Positions 8,914 to 15,747 of a stretch of DNA of 20,508 nucleotides are shown here, in pieces. The first letter of the stretch is position 1, and each line of letters opens with the position of its first letter. Made by a program: the position numbers and the translations under genes. This DNA comes from a virus, in IMG/VR virus record IMGVR_UViG_3300017742_000174, positions 1 through 20,508 of that record; one strand, written 5' to 3'. The notes under the pieces were generated by a model. That model saw nothing but the letters and a program-made list of their open reading frames with translations, searched no databases and was not told the DNA's origin.

Positions 8914-9392
8914 ACGTCCACCACATGTGAGGCGTGTTCTTTAACGTAGTCTAAAGGAAGGATCGTAATTAGGTCACCCCTTCCTGGCCTAGACAGCAAA
9001 CCAAACTCACCCTTAAAGTACTCAGTACACTTCTTTCTGAGATCATCTATGATGTTAACTGGATTAACCAAGTAAAAAGATTTCTCTGAACGGACAGCAA
9101 CAAACCTGTCTATACCGTTGGGTACACCCCAACCTTCTGTGGGCTTCCAGGCTGGGGGTCTTTTTACTGTACGTAATTCCCACCAAATAGTATAGTCTAC
9201 TGGTCCCCTTCTTTCAAAACGCTTGGCTGCTTTGACATCAACCTTGCCAAACTCAGAGTCAAGAACATCCCAATGTTCAAATATGTCTTCTTCTCTAGTA
9301 GCCGACCGTACAAATTTATCTCCCCGTAGGTTAATAAACTCTTTCTCTGCTGCGGTTCCTTCCCTAATAGAAGAAGCGTTTCTTTTTTTCAT
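8910..9392 (-). CDS. PD-(D/E)XK-like nuclease-fold protein
   Basis: This 160-residue protein has a conserved Glu (Glu18, in AAEKEFINLRG). It is followed by EHWDVL (Asp42) and, after a short loop, by GKVDVKAAKR with Asp52-x-Lys54. That order, Glu then Asp then (D/E)xK on adjacent strands, is the signature of the PD-(D/E)XK fold. The rest contains several Trp-rich strands. I infer a small phage endonuclease or resolvase-like protein; the substrate is unknown, and a non-catalytic member of the fold is possible. Its ATG overlaps the DUF1289 gene stop by four bases, and its own stop overlaps the DUF3310 start in the same way. Confidence 0.65.
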   Translation of the reverse strand: MKKRNASSIREGTAAEKEFINLRGDKFVRSATREEDIFEHWDVLDSEFGKVDVKAAKRFERRGPVDYTIWWELRTVKRPPAWKPTEGWGVPNGIDRFVAVRSEKSFYLVNPVNIIDDLRKKCTEYFKGEFGLLSRPGRGDLITILPLDYVKEHASHVVDV

Positions 9393-9577
9393 TTGTCTTG
9401 ATCCCTATACTTTAGTTCGTGGATAAGTTTAGTCTGCTCGTAGCTAGACAGTATCATCCAATCCCGTATCTCGTCAAGTGTCCTTTTACACCCCACGCAA
9501 TAACCTTTCTCTATGCGGCAGGTTTTTACGCAGGGTGATGGGACAGTACCTAGTTTTTTTCTACGTTGTCTACTCAC
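9389..9577 (-). CDS. DUF1289-family cysteine-rich small protein
   Basis: This is a 62-residue protein with the DUF1289 pattern SPCVKTC, then GYCVGCKRTLDEIRDW. The cysteines are Cys16, Cys20, Cys27 and Cys30, likely to bind a metal or Fe-S cluster. The family is common in proteobacterial chromosomes and has no firmly known role. The GTG start overlaps the end of the RNR gene by eight bases. No clear ribosome binding site precedes it, and a small hairpin (9578-9593) lies directly in front of the GTG, so expression probably depends on ribosomes finishing the RNR gene. A later start is possible, but no ATG lies before the cysteine motif. Confidence 0.8.
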   Translation of the reverse strand: MSRQRRKKLGTVPSPCVKTCRIEKGYCVGCKRTLDEIRDWMILSSYEQTKLIHELKYRDQDK

Positions 9578-11327
9578 ACTGGCGAAGACCAGTAGTTACA
9601 TCAAAGTAACAAGCACCGCCTTCGTCTACGAAATCCTGTGTCTCTTCAACCACCTTCTCTTCAACTACTTCTTCAGAGGCAGATGCGTTCATGATACCGT
9701 AACGTTTACCTGACGCTCTGAATGTTGTGCAACCAGAGGAGCCACCATCGTAAGCATCCATGTAAACTTTCTTGAAGTCTTCCCAAGATATATCTGCGCC
9801 AACGTTACAAGTCTTTGAACAAGCAGAGTCAACAAAACGTGAGGCAACATTAAGAACTTTAACGTGGTCAAACACTGACAGTTGGTCTGCAGTCTGACCC
9901 TTCACACCAAACACTCTGTAGCCATAGTCTTCCACTCGTTCAACCCTAGGCCCGTCAAAGGTTTGGATAGTTCTATCGTAGAAGTGGGAGAAGACTGGCT
10001 CAATACCTGAGGATACGTTGTCTGCTGATAGGCTAATAGTTCCTGTTGGAGCAACAGAAAGCAAATGACTATTACGAATACCATGCTTACTAATCATATC
10101 CCGAATATCATCAGGCAAAGATTTAGCAAAATCAGATTCTAAGTAAGCCTGAGTAAAGAGAGGGAAGGCTCCCTTCTCAATAGAAAGCTCAACAGATGTG
10201 CGGTATGCCACATTTCTAATCACCCCCATAATTTCTTCAAGGGTCTGTAAAAATCTATCACTACCATACTCAAAGCCTAGTGCTTCAATAGCATTTGCTA
10301 CACCAGTAACACCAAGACCCATACGTCTTTTGCTCTTAGCTTCTAACTCTTGTTCTTCAAGTGGGTAGGTGGCCCGATCAACAACGTTATCCATAGCGCG
10401 AACAACATGAGGTATATCGTTACGCAATTGGTTCATGTTGAATGTGTACTTACCCTCATACTCAAATACGTACTTAGCTAAGTTAAATGAACCAAGTAGA
10501 CAGGCACCATTAGGGGGCAGGGGCTGTTCGCCACATGGGTTGGTGGCGGCGATGGTCTCACAGTAGTGAAGGTTATTCTTCTTATTAATACGATCAATGA
10601 AGAGGATACCAGGCTCTGCCCAGTCCCATGTCGAACGTAAAATCTGATCCCATAATGCAGTAGCACTTACTGTTTTGTAGACACGCCCTTGAAAGGTGAG
10701 GTCAAAGTCTTTGTCTTCTTTTACTGCAGTCATAAACTCGTCTGTCACACCCACAGATATGTTGAACTGTGTAAGTGTGTCACTGTTATTCTTTGCTGTA
10801 ATAAACTCTTCGATGTCTGGATGATCTACACGTAGAACTCCCATTTGGGCTCCACGTCGATGACCTGCAGAGGCAATAGTCCTACAGACAGCATCGAAGA
10901 TACCCATGAAGGATAGGGGGCCAGAGGATTTAGAGTCAAGAGACTTAATCAATGTTCCTCTTGGGCGTAGTGTACTGAAGTCGTAGCCGATACCACCACC
11001 TAGTCTCATAGTTTCTGCTGCTCGTCTTGCAGCCTCCATGATACCGTCCATGCTATCTTCAATAGTCGCAGACACGAAGCAGTTGTATGGTGTCACACGT
11101 CTAGGCGCTCCCATAGCTGACTGAACACGCCCTGCTGGCAAGAACCTTTGATTGTACAAAATGTTTCTAAAATTGTTGAAGTGACTTTCGTTATCTTTGA
11201 GTGCTTCAGCAACACGAGTCATAGCTTCTTTAAATGTTTCACCCTTACTACGGTATTTCATAGCATGAATCTCTTCTGAGATTGATATTGTTGGGCCGTA
11301 CTCTGGTTCTGTGTTAGGTATGTTCAT
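9570..11327 (-). CDS. nrdJ: Class II (adenosylcobalamin-dependent) ribonucleotide reductase
   Basis: At 585 residues this enzyme reduces ribonucleotides to deoxyribonucleotides for phage DNA synthesis. The catalytic loop is TNPCGEQPL: Asn263, Cys265 (thiyl radical) and Glu267. The redox pair is Cys83 (in YNCF) and Cys276, exactly 11 residues after Cys265 as in known NrdJ proteins. APTGTIS (426-432) is the phosphate-binding loop, SGCTTFRASGKR (531-542) is a typical C-terminal block, and Cys573 and Cys584 near the end are the likely tail cysteines that re-reduce the active site. No ATP-cone is seen at the N-terminus and no separate radical-generating small subunit is nearby, consistent with class II and a need for host cobalamin. 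The ATG overlaps the MazG-like gene stop by four bases. Confidence 0.93.
   Translation of the reverse strand: MNIPNTEPEYGPTISISEEIHAMKYRSKGETFKEAMTRVAEALKDNESHFNNFRNILYNQRFLPAGRVQSAMGAPRRVTPYNCFVSATIEDSMDGIMEAARRAAETMRLGGGIGYDFSTLRPRGTLIKSLDSKSSGPLSFMGIFDAVCRTIASAGHRRGAQMGVLRVDHPDIEEFITAKNNSDTLTQFNISVGVTDEFMTAVKEDKDFDLTFQGRVYKTVSATALWDQILRSTWDWAEPGILFIDRINKKNNLHYCETIAATNPCGEQPLPPNGACLLGSFNLAKYVFEYEGKYTFNMNQLRNDIPHVVRAMDNVVDRATYPLEEQELEAKSKRRMGLGVTGVANAIEALGFEYGSDRFLQTLEEIMGVIRNVAYRTSVELSIEKGAFPLFTQAYLESDFAKSLPDDIRDMISKHGIRNSHLLSVAPTGTISLSADNVSSGIEPVFSHFYDRTIQTFDGPRVERVEDYGYRVFGVKGQTADQLSVFDHVKVLNVASRFVDSACSKTCNVGADISWEDFKKVYMDAYDGGSSGCTTFRASGKRYGIMNASASEEVVEEKVVEETQDFVDEGGACYFDVTTGLRQCE
9578..9593 (-). 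other. Small hairpin at RNR / DUF1289 junction
   Basis: ACTGG and CCAGT pair with a closing T-G and a four-base loop. The hairpin ends at the base next to the GTG start of the DUF1289 gene and lies inside the last codons of the RNR gene. It replaces a normal ribosome binding site. It has no U-tract, so it is not an intrinsic terminator; a role in coupled translation is only a guess. Confidence 0.35.
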
Positions 11328-11704
11328 CTGTTATCTCCCGATCCTTTTAATGTTCCACGTTTCTGTCTGTCGTCTAGCTTGGCAATGTTTAAATCAATTA
11401 CTTCTCGTAGTCCACCGCCATAAATATTTGCTAGGGCAGTAGCATAAAACACTACATCTCCTAGCTCCTTTAGAATCTCTTCGTTAGAAAACCTACTCTT
11501 GTCTCTGATAAGTTTCTTAATTTTTTCAGCTACTTCTCCAGCTTCCCCTACAAGACCTAAAGTATTCTCAACCAATCTGTCTTGCCCATCTGTCATTATC
11601 TTTTTCTCTACCCACTCCGAATAACTGTCTGCCCATTTGCCTTTATTTGGTTTGTTAAACATATCGTAGTAGCCAAAGGCTTTTAGGTCTTCCGCACTTA
11701 TCAT
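11324..11704 (-). CDS. MazG-like nucleotide pyrophosphohydrolase
   Basis: This 126-residue protein has the all-alpha NTP pyrophosphatase motif: GEAGEVAE gives Glu54-x-x-Glu57, and ELGD gives Glu80-x-x-Asp83, with a spacing of 22 residues (family rule ExxE-12-28-ExxD). Enzymes of this family hydrolyse (d)NTPs or (p)ppGpp-like nucleotides to monophosphates. In phages they are thought to adjust nucleotide pools, which fits the RNR immediately downstream (ATGA overlap). The exact substrate cannot be read from sequence. The start overlaps the stop of a 51-residue gene, again ATGA. Confidence 0.85.
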   Translation of the reverse strand: MISAEDLKAFGYYDMFNKPNKGKWADSYSEWVEKKIMTDGQDRLVENTLGLVGEAGEVAEKIKKLIRDKSRFSNEEILKELGDVVFYATALANIYGGGLREVIDLNIAKLDDRQKRGTLKGSGDNR

Positions 11705-11856
11705 TTTTCTTTTACCTCTATTTCTTTCAGTTCTAACTCATCTATATCATATATGGTATCTTGAAGAAGATCTTCAAGACTTGTTGTCACACTGTCTGAA
11801 GCAATGAAATTTGCTTCAAGGTCTAGATCTATTAGCATTGTCACTTCAAACAACAC
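11701..11856 (-). CDS. Small acidic protein, GTG start
   Basis: This short gene encodes 51 residues. A GTG at 11856 lies five bases after a strong GGAGG (11862-11866), and the frame ends in a TGA that overlaps the ATG of the MazG-like gene. A shorter version starting at the ATG at 11838 would lack a ribosome binding site. The protein begins with alternating hydrophobic residues (LFEVTMLIDLDLEANF), like a beta hairpin, followed by acidic SLEDLLQDTIYDIDELEL. Small phage proteins with a beta-beta-alpha layout of this sort are common, but I do not recognise the family. The overlaps on both sides and the ribosome binding site make it convincing as a gene. Confidence 0.65.
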   Translation of the reverse strand: MLFEVTMLIDLDLEANFIASDSVTTSLEDLLQDTIYDIDELELKEIEVKEK

Positions 11857-11868
11857 AGGAACCTCCAA

Positions 11869-11896
11869 GTTATATAAACAATTTTAAATCCGTCAA
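11869..11896 (-). promoter_or_regulatory. Candidate sigma-70 promoter for the MazG/RNR segment
   Basis: On the minus strand TTGACG (11896-11891) and TATAAC (11874-11869) are separated by 16 bases of AT-rich sequence; each box has five of six consensus bases. The site begins just after the stop of the endonuclease I gene. Transcription would start within or next to the GGAGG of the 51-residue gene, so transcripts from here may favour the MazG-like and RNR genes. No experimental support. Confidence 0.45.
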
Positions 11897-11899
11897 CAA

Positions 11900-12292
11900 C
11901 TATTCTTCTAACCAAGTATCGGGAATTGATTTATTTGCGTATTTAAATCCGTACTTATCACACCAGTCTCCGTATGAAGACTTAGCGCCCTTATATAATT
12001 TTACTCTACTGTTTTGAAAAACAAATCTAATATCCAGATCAGGAAACTGTTTCTGGATTTCTTTATGTTTGCGTCTGTCGTTAGCTACAAACCGTCCCTT
12101 CGTTTCAATGATGATACCATTGCCTAGAACGAAGTCAGGTGTATACGTTCTTACTTTTAAATCAACCCACTTTATCTTTTCTTTTTCGTAGGTAAACTTA
12201 ACGCCCTTGGACTGTAGCTCTTTTGCAACATCATCCTCAAAGCCTGAACGATAACCTGCTTTAAGTGCTGATGCTCTGAATCTCTTGTTCAT
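11900..12292 (-). CDS. T7 endonuclease I-like Holliday-junction resolvase
   Basis: The protein closely follows T7 gp3: YRSGFEDDVAKEL, KGVKFTYE, YTPDFVL, IIETKG, then LDIRFVFQNSR, KLYKG and SYGDWC. Catalytic residues correspond to Glu19, Asp53, Glu63 and Lys65 (T7 Glu20, Asp55, Glu65, Lys67). The enzyme cuts branched DNA and, in T7, helps degrade host DNA and resolve recombination and packaging intermediates. I chose the ATG at 12292 (130 residues, near the T7 length of 149); it has AGAGGA about 11 bases upstream and leaves a 32-base overlap with the exonuclease gene. The frame is open further up to an ATG at 12334, which would add 14 residues with no T7 counterpart. Confidence 0.88.
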   Translation of the reverse strand: MNKRFRASALKAGYRSGFEDDVAKELQSKGVKFTYEKEKIKWVDLKVRTYTPDFVLGNGIIIETKGRFVANDRRKHKEIQKQFPDLDIRFVFQNSRVKLYKGAKSSYGDWCDKYGFKYANKSIPDTWLEE

Positions 12293-13145
12293 TGTAGGTA
12301 AGATCCTCTGGTACATTTGGTTTCTTAACCACATCTACCAAAAGAACGTCACCATTACCGTAGACAAATCTTCTAGCCTCAGGCCAGCACTTCTTGTTAA
12401 ACTCACAGAAGCCGCAAGAAGGATGTAGTTTTTTGTTGGGGCTTGTCTTTGATTGAGGTACAGGCTCAAAGCCTCTGTCTGGGATACCCCCTTTAACCAT
12501 TGACTTAACGTTCTCTACTTCCTTTTCCTTCTGCTCTAGCTCAGGAGTAAAATCGTAGACATCAAGACAGATAGACCCACTTACTTTACATACAACAAGG
12601 AAAGCTCCATGTGTTTTGTTTGTCACAAGAGGGTCGTCCTTGGCGGCGTACACGTAAGAACTTAGTTGACTGATATAACCAAAGGGATCTTCATCTCTTA
12701 AGTTACCTTCAGTAAACTTTTTAAAGGAGTAAGGAGAAGCAGACTTAACATCTACTGTCATACCATCAATCACTGCATCTCTGTGACCAGCTAGGCTGTT
12801 GATACGCATACGATCTTGCTGACCTGTCACGCTGTGGCCTGATGCCTGGACAATAGCAAGCACTAGCTCTTCGATCATGTCCCCGTAAAAGAACTTTAAA
12901 AGATCCGATGGGGCAAGGGGCTTTGCTGCATTAGTCTCGTTGATTTTGTACCACAGTTTTCTTTTACAAGGACTGCCAATAGAAGAGAAGGATAAGTACC
13001 CTCTTGGTTTTTGTGGTTCTTTAAATCTAGAAGAGGCTGCTCTACCAATACGTTCAGCCATCTCAAGGCTGATGATACGATCCCAACCCTTGAGCCCAAG
13101 GATGGTGTCTTCCATATCTTTAACAAGTGTTTTGATGTTAGCCAT
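12261..13145 (-). CDS. Cas4/RecB-like exonuclease with probable Fe-S cluster
   Basis: This 294-residue protein has the PD-(D/E)XK nuclease core: GHRDAVIDG (His121, Asp123), then TVDVKSAS with Asp132 and Lys134, then YISQLSSYVYA with Gln160 and Tyr164. Cysteines flank the core: Cys60 in GSPCKRKLWY, and Cys244, Cys247 and Cys253 in PSCGFCEFNKKCW. This is the arrangement of a 4Fe-4S cluster in Cas4 and AddB-type nucleases. The likely role is a phage recombination or host-DNA-degrading exonuclease, taking the place of T7 gp6. The ATG has AAGGAT about seven bases upstream. It overlaps the endonuclease I start by 32 bases. Not part of a CRISPR locus; no repeats or other cas genes are present. Confidence 0.82.
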   Translation of the reverse strand: MANIKTLVKDMEDTILGLKGWDRIISLEMAERIGRAASSRFKEPQKPRGYLSFSSIGSPCKRKLWYKINETNAAKPLAPSDLLKFFYGDMIEELVLAIVQASGHSVTGQQDRMRINSLAGHRDAVIDGMTVDVKSASPYSFKKFTEGNLRDEDPFGYISQLSSYVYAAKDDPLVTNKTHGAFLVVCKVSGSICLDVYDFTPELEQKEKEVENVKSMVKGGIPDRGFEPVPQSKTSPNKKLHPSCGFCEFNKKCWPEARRFVYGNGDVLLVDVVKKPNVPEDLTYNEQEIQSIST

Positions 13146-13166
13146 GTTCTATCCTTTTTGTTTGTA

Positions 13167-13190
13167 CCCCCACCCAGTTAAGGGTGAGGG
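13167..13190. other. GC-rich imperfect hairpin in SSB / exonuclease gap
   Basis: CCCCCACCC (13167-13175) pairs with GGGTGAGGG (13182-13190) except for one C-A mismatch, around an AGTTAA loop. On the transcribed (minus) strand it is followed by TACAAACAAAAAGG and not by a run of T, so it does not look like an intrinsic terminator. It could be an RNA stability element 21 bases in front of the exonuclease gene. Confidence 0.5.
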
Positions 13191-13194
13191 CTGT

Positions 13195-13227
13195 CTTCTA
13201 GGGAAAGGGAACAGGGAAACCTAGAAG
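13195..13227. other. 8-bp inverted repeat spanning the SSB stop codon
   Basis: CTTCTAGG (13195-13202) and CCTAGAAG (13220-13227) are perfect inverted copies separated by 17 purine-rich bases. The right-hand copy includes the stop codon of the SSB-like gene. Together with the neighbouring GC-rich hairpin it makes a structured intergenic RNA of about 60 bases. Confidence 0.5.
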
Positions 13228-13733
13228 GGGATCGAGTCCTCTGGTTCTTTTGAGGGAGAAGAAGCCCCAGCAGAACTCGAATGGTCTGTGAACATTGGTG
13301 GCTGGGAGGAACCACCTTCTGCTTCATAGACCACATGATTTAGGACTTGGAGTCCTAGCAAACGTGAACCTTTACGTGAACCTGCATCGTACAGTTCAAA
13401 CTTTACAATGCCTTCGCTACCATTGCCGATAAAACCTTTGTCATCAAGACTCCAAGTCTTACCTGTAATGTCAGCAACAACGGGCTGACCACCTTGCCAG
13501 TCGTACCGCCCTTTGTGTGGGCGATCCAGAGTGACAGCCCAACCATCGCTTGTTTCTTTGAATGATTTACCTAGTCCTTCTTTCTGCAAGGACTTCATGG
13601 TGGCTTCGTCAGTGGTGACTGTAACTTTGTACATACCGTCAGTCTCTGTGTGAAAGTCTGCACGATCACGATTGACCTCAAACACTTTGGCCCATTCAAT
13701 CTTACCTTTAATCTCGTGTTGTGTTGATGGCAT
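13221..13733 (-). CDS. Single-stranded DNA-binding protein (phage OB-fold type)
   Basis: I place the start at the ATG at 13733 because AAGGAGGG lies four to five bases before it; the frame extends to 13763 but that upstream Met has no ribosome binding site. The 170-residue protein has a beta-rich body (for example KGKIEWAKVFEVNRD near the start, MYKVTVTTDEATMKSL, and FELYDAGSRKGSRLLGLQV) followed by a Ser/Gly/Pro-rich linker. It ends in the acidic EPEDSIPF, the typical SSB tail that contacts partner proteins. Position between DNA polymerase and exonuclease fits the T7 gp2.5 role of coating single strands and stimulating polymerase and recombination. The OB-fold assignment is by pattern and context. 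Confidence 0.78.
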   Translation of the reverse strand: MPSTQHEIKGKIEWAKVFEVNRDRADFHTETDGMYKVTVTTDEATMKSLQKEGLGKSFKETSDGWAVTLDRPHKGRYDWQGGQPVVADITGKTWSLDDKGFIGNGSEGIVKFELYDAGSRKGSRLLGLQVLNHVVYEAEGGSSQPPMFTDHSSSAGASSPSKEPEDSIPF

Positions 13734-13760
13734 CTTGCCCTCCTTATTTTTAATATGTAA

Positions 13761-13789
13761 CACTTAGTCTTTCTCCCAATGTATGTCAA
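13761..13789 (-). promoter_or_regulatory. Weak promoter candidate ahead of SSB gene
   Basis: A consensus TTGACA (13789-13784) overlaps the polymerase stop codon. Seventeen bases downstream the sequence is TAAGTG (13766-13761), a poor -10 box. An AT-rich stretch then leads into the strong SSB ribosome binding site. The good -35 could be chance. Confidence 0.25.
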
Positions 13790-15747
13790 TGGGTGTCAGA
13801 CCAATTTTTTCCTACGTCAAATGAACCTGGCGTAGGTATCTTAAATCCTAACTCTTGACCAGTCTCAAGCATACAGTCTGCTTGGATCTGACCAAGACGT
13901 TTGGCCTCTTCTTCAGTACCGATAACCTCAACTTGGTATTCATCATGAATAAATCCTACCATCTTAAACCTGATCCCTTCCTTACGGGCAACGTCATGCC
14001 AGCGCAGTAGGGTGTGCTTCATGAGGCAAGCCTCTCCATTCTGCAGTATACCTGCGAGAGCCTTGTGGGTACTAGGTACTTTGACCCTACGCCCATCGTA
14101 TCCTTTGAACCAACCATTCTCCCCAACCTCTTTGATGTACCTGTTCTTAAGTTCAAAGAGACCACCGATACTCATTTCAAAACGGGTACGTGCATCTTGT
14201 GCTTCCTTCATACCAACCTTAAGTATCTGTGCAGTCTTAGCCACACCTGCCCCCAGCAGCCAAGCATAGATAAAAGTCTTTGCCATATCTCGTGTGCCAT
14301 TGGGTACATCAAGGGCGTTCTTGTTTACGTTGTGGATGTCTGTCTCGTTTTCTTTCTTACCTTCCATGATAGCCTTGGCATACTGGTCTTCATCAAACAT
14401 TCGCCAAAGATAATCAGCAAGCACACGTAACTGAATGCCATCTGCATCCGTACCCACAAGCCAAGAGCCAGAGGGAACAGTCCAACAGGCACGTAGGTGG
14501 ACATCGTACTGCCTCTTTACCTCTTCTACTGCAGTCTTAGCAGACCCATGAAAAGGAGAGGAGATGTTAGCTGTGTTAGGTTCTTTGTGGGAACACCTTC
14601 CAGTCCAAGCACCAACACTATTTATCCTACCATGTACACGACTATCATCCCTGCACTGCCCTATCCACTCCACCAGTGATGAACGTCTGCCTTCTAGTGT
14701 CAGCCACTGAGCGAGAGCCTTAGCCCCTGTAGGGGCATCATCAGGTAGTGTGTTAAGGTTGTCCTCCGATACAGTGAACCCATACTTTTCCAGATGTTTT
14801 TTCTTTTGATCGTAGAACTCTTGATCCATAGCCTCGACTGACTTACCGTAAGGCTCTCCAACTTTCTTACGTGCGAAGTTAATAGCTGTTTTAGTTTTAT
14901 CTACTGGTGACCAACCTGCATTCCATAAGGCATCTATCCGATCCTTGGGGGAGCCAGGTTTAAATTCAATCCAGTCAGAGCAAACAAGATCCTCTCCCTC
15001 TACGGTAGTAAGGGCAAACTTTTCTTTAGCCTTAGATACAGTAGCCATCTCAGCACCATCCTTCTTAAGGCGGTACTTGATACGGTTTACCTCAGTAAGT
15101 TTAGGTGGAAAGTCTACTTGAAACTGTTCTTCAAGTGTAGACATCTTTTCTTTTACTGAGCTAAGTAAGAACTCCGCTTTTGTCTTATCAAAGTAAAAGC
15201 CATAGTACTGTGTGCGTACCAGTTCTATCTGAACATCGTGTTCTGTCCTTAAAGACTTAGACCAAGAGCCATCCCAAATAATATCAGAGAAATGTTCATA
15301 AAGATTATGTGTAACCTCGATATCTCCATACCAGTACTCAACCATTTCGTCACTGAATTTATCAAACTCATGAAAGTCTCCTTTGTGTTTGTTTAATCTG
15401 ATACCCCAAGCCTGTAGGCTGTGAGGATACTTAGCACCTTTAGGTGTAGCTATGTCGTAGTCTACGAGTCGGCTCACTATGAGCGTGTCTATAACTTTCT
15501 TTGGGTCGATCAGTCTAGGCTTCAACAGTTTGTTTAACATGGGTGCATCAAACTGTATGAAGTTGTGACCAACAATTAAGTCTGCTGACTCATACCATGC
15601 GATAGCTTCTGCCTTAGCCAATGGATCTTCGTGACAGTTCTCAAACTTGTATACTTCACCAGTAGAAAGATCCTTTCCACCACAAAGCCACAGCTTACTA
15701 CTGTCCTCTAGCCCATTTGTTTCTATGTCACTGACAACTATCTTCAT
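13786..15747 (-). CDS. Family A DNA polymerase with 3'-5' exonuclease (T7 gp5-like)
   Basis: At 653 residues this is the replicative polymerase. Exonuclease motifs: DIETNGL (Asp7, Glu9), GHNFIQFD (Asp67) and YWYGD (Tyr138, Asp142). Polymerase motifs: TGRCSHKEPNTANI (382-395), motif A GTDADGIQLR (Asp434), motif B RDMAKTFIYAWLLGAG (Arg486, Lys490, Tyr494) and motif C FIHDEYQVEV (His601, Asp602, Glu603). All catalytic acids are present. Two usually conserved positions differ: the steric-gate Glu after motif A Asp is Gln439, and the Tyr766-equivalent (E. coli numbering) in motif B is Leu498. Tyr494 is the Phe762-equivalent, as in T7. No DnaJ-like insertion is visible. The ATG overlaps the primase-helicase stop (ATGA). 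Confidence 0.95.
   Translation of the reverse strand: MKIVVSDIETNGLEDSSKLWLCGGKDLSTGEVYKFENCHEDPLAKAEAIAWYESADLIVGHNFIQFDAPMLNKLLKPRLIDPKKVIDTLIVSRLVDYDIATPKGAKYPHSLQAWGIRLNKHKGDFHEFDKFSDEMVEYWYGDIEVTHNLYEHFSDIIWDGSWSKSLRTEHDVQIELVRTQYYGFYFDKTKAEFLLSSVKEKMSTLEEQFQVDFPPKLTEVNRIKYRLKKDGAEMATVSKAKEKFALTTVEGEDLVCSDWIEFKPGSPKDRIDALWNAGWSPVDKTKTAINFARKKVGEPYGKSVEAMDQEFYDQKKKHLEKYGFTVSEDNLNTLPDDAPTGAKALAQWLTLEGRRSSLVEWIGQCRDDSRVHGRINSVGAWTGRCSHKEPNTANISSPFHGSAKTAVEEVKRQYDVHLRACWTVPSGSWLVGTDADGIQLRVLADYLWRMFDEDQYAKAIMEGKKENETDIHNVNKNALDVPNGTRDMAKTFIYAWLLGAGVAKTAQILKVGMKEAQDARTRFEMSIGGLFELKNRYIKEVGENGWFKGYDGRRVKVPSTHKALAGILQNGEACLMKHTLLRWHDVARKEGIRFKMVGFIHDEYQVEVIGTEEEAKRLGQIQADCMLETGQELGFKIPTPGSFDVGKNWSDTH

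Noticed and set aside
12261-13145. Possible CRISPR-associated Cas4
   Set aside because: No repeat-spacer array or other cas genes in the window; phage replication neighbours make a recombination exonuclease more likely.
13167-13190. Intrinsic terminator after the SSB gene
   Set aside because: The stem has a mismatch and no T-run follows on the transcribed strand.
13733-13763. Ten-residue N-terminal extension of the SSB-like protein
   Set aside because: No ribosome binding site at 13763, while a near-consensus one lies directly before the ATG at 13733.
14014-14430. 138-codon plus-strand open frame opposite the polymerase gene
   Set aside because: It is antisense to the catalytic part of a clear DNA polymerase and has no recognisable protein pattern.
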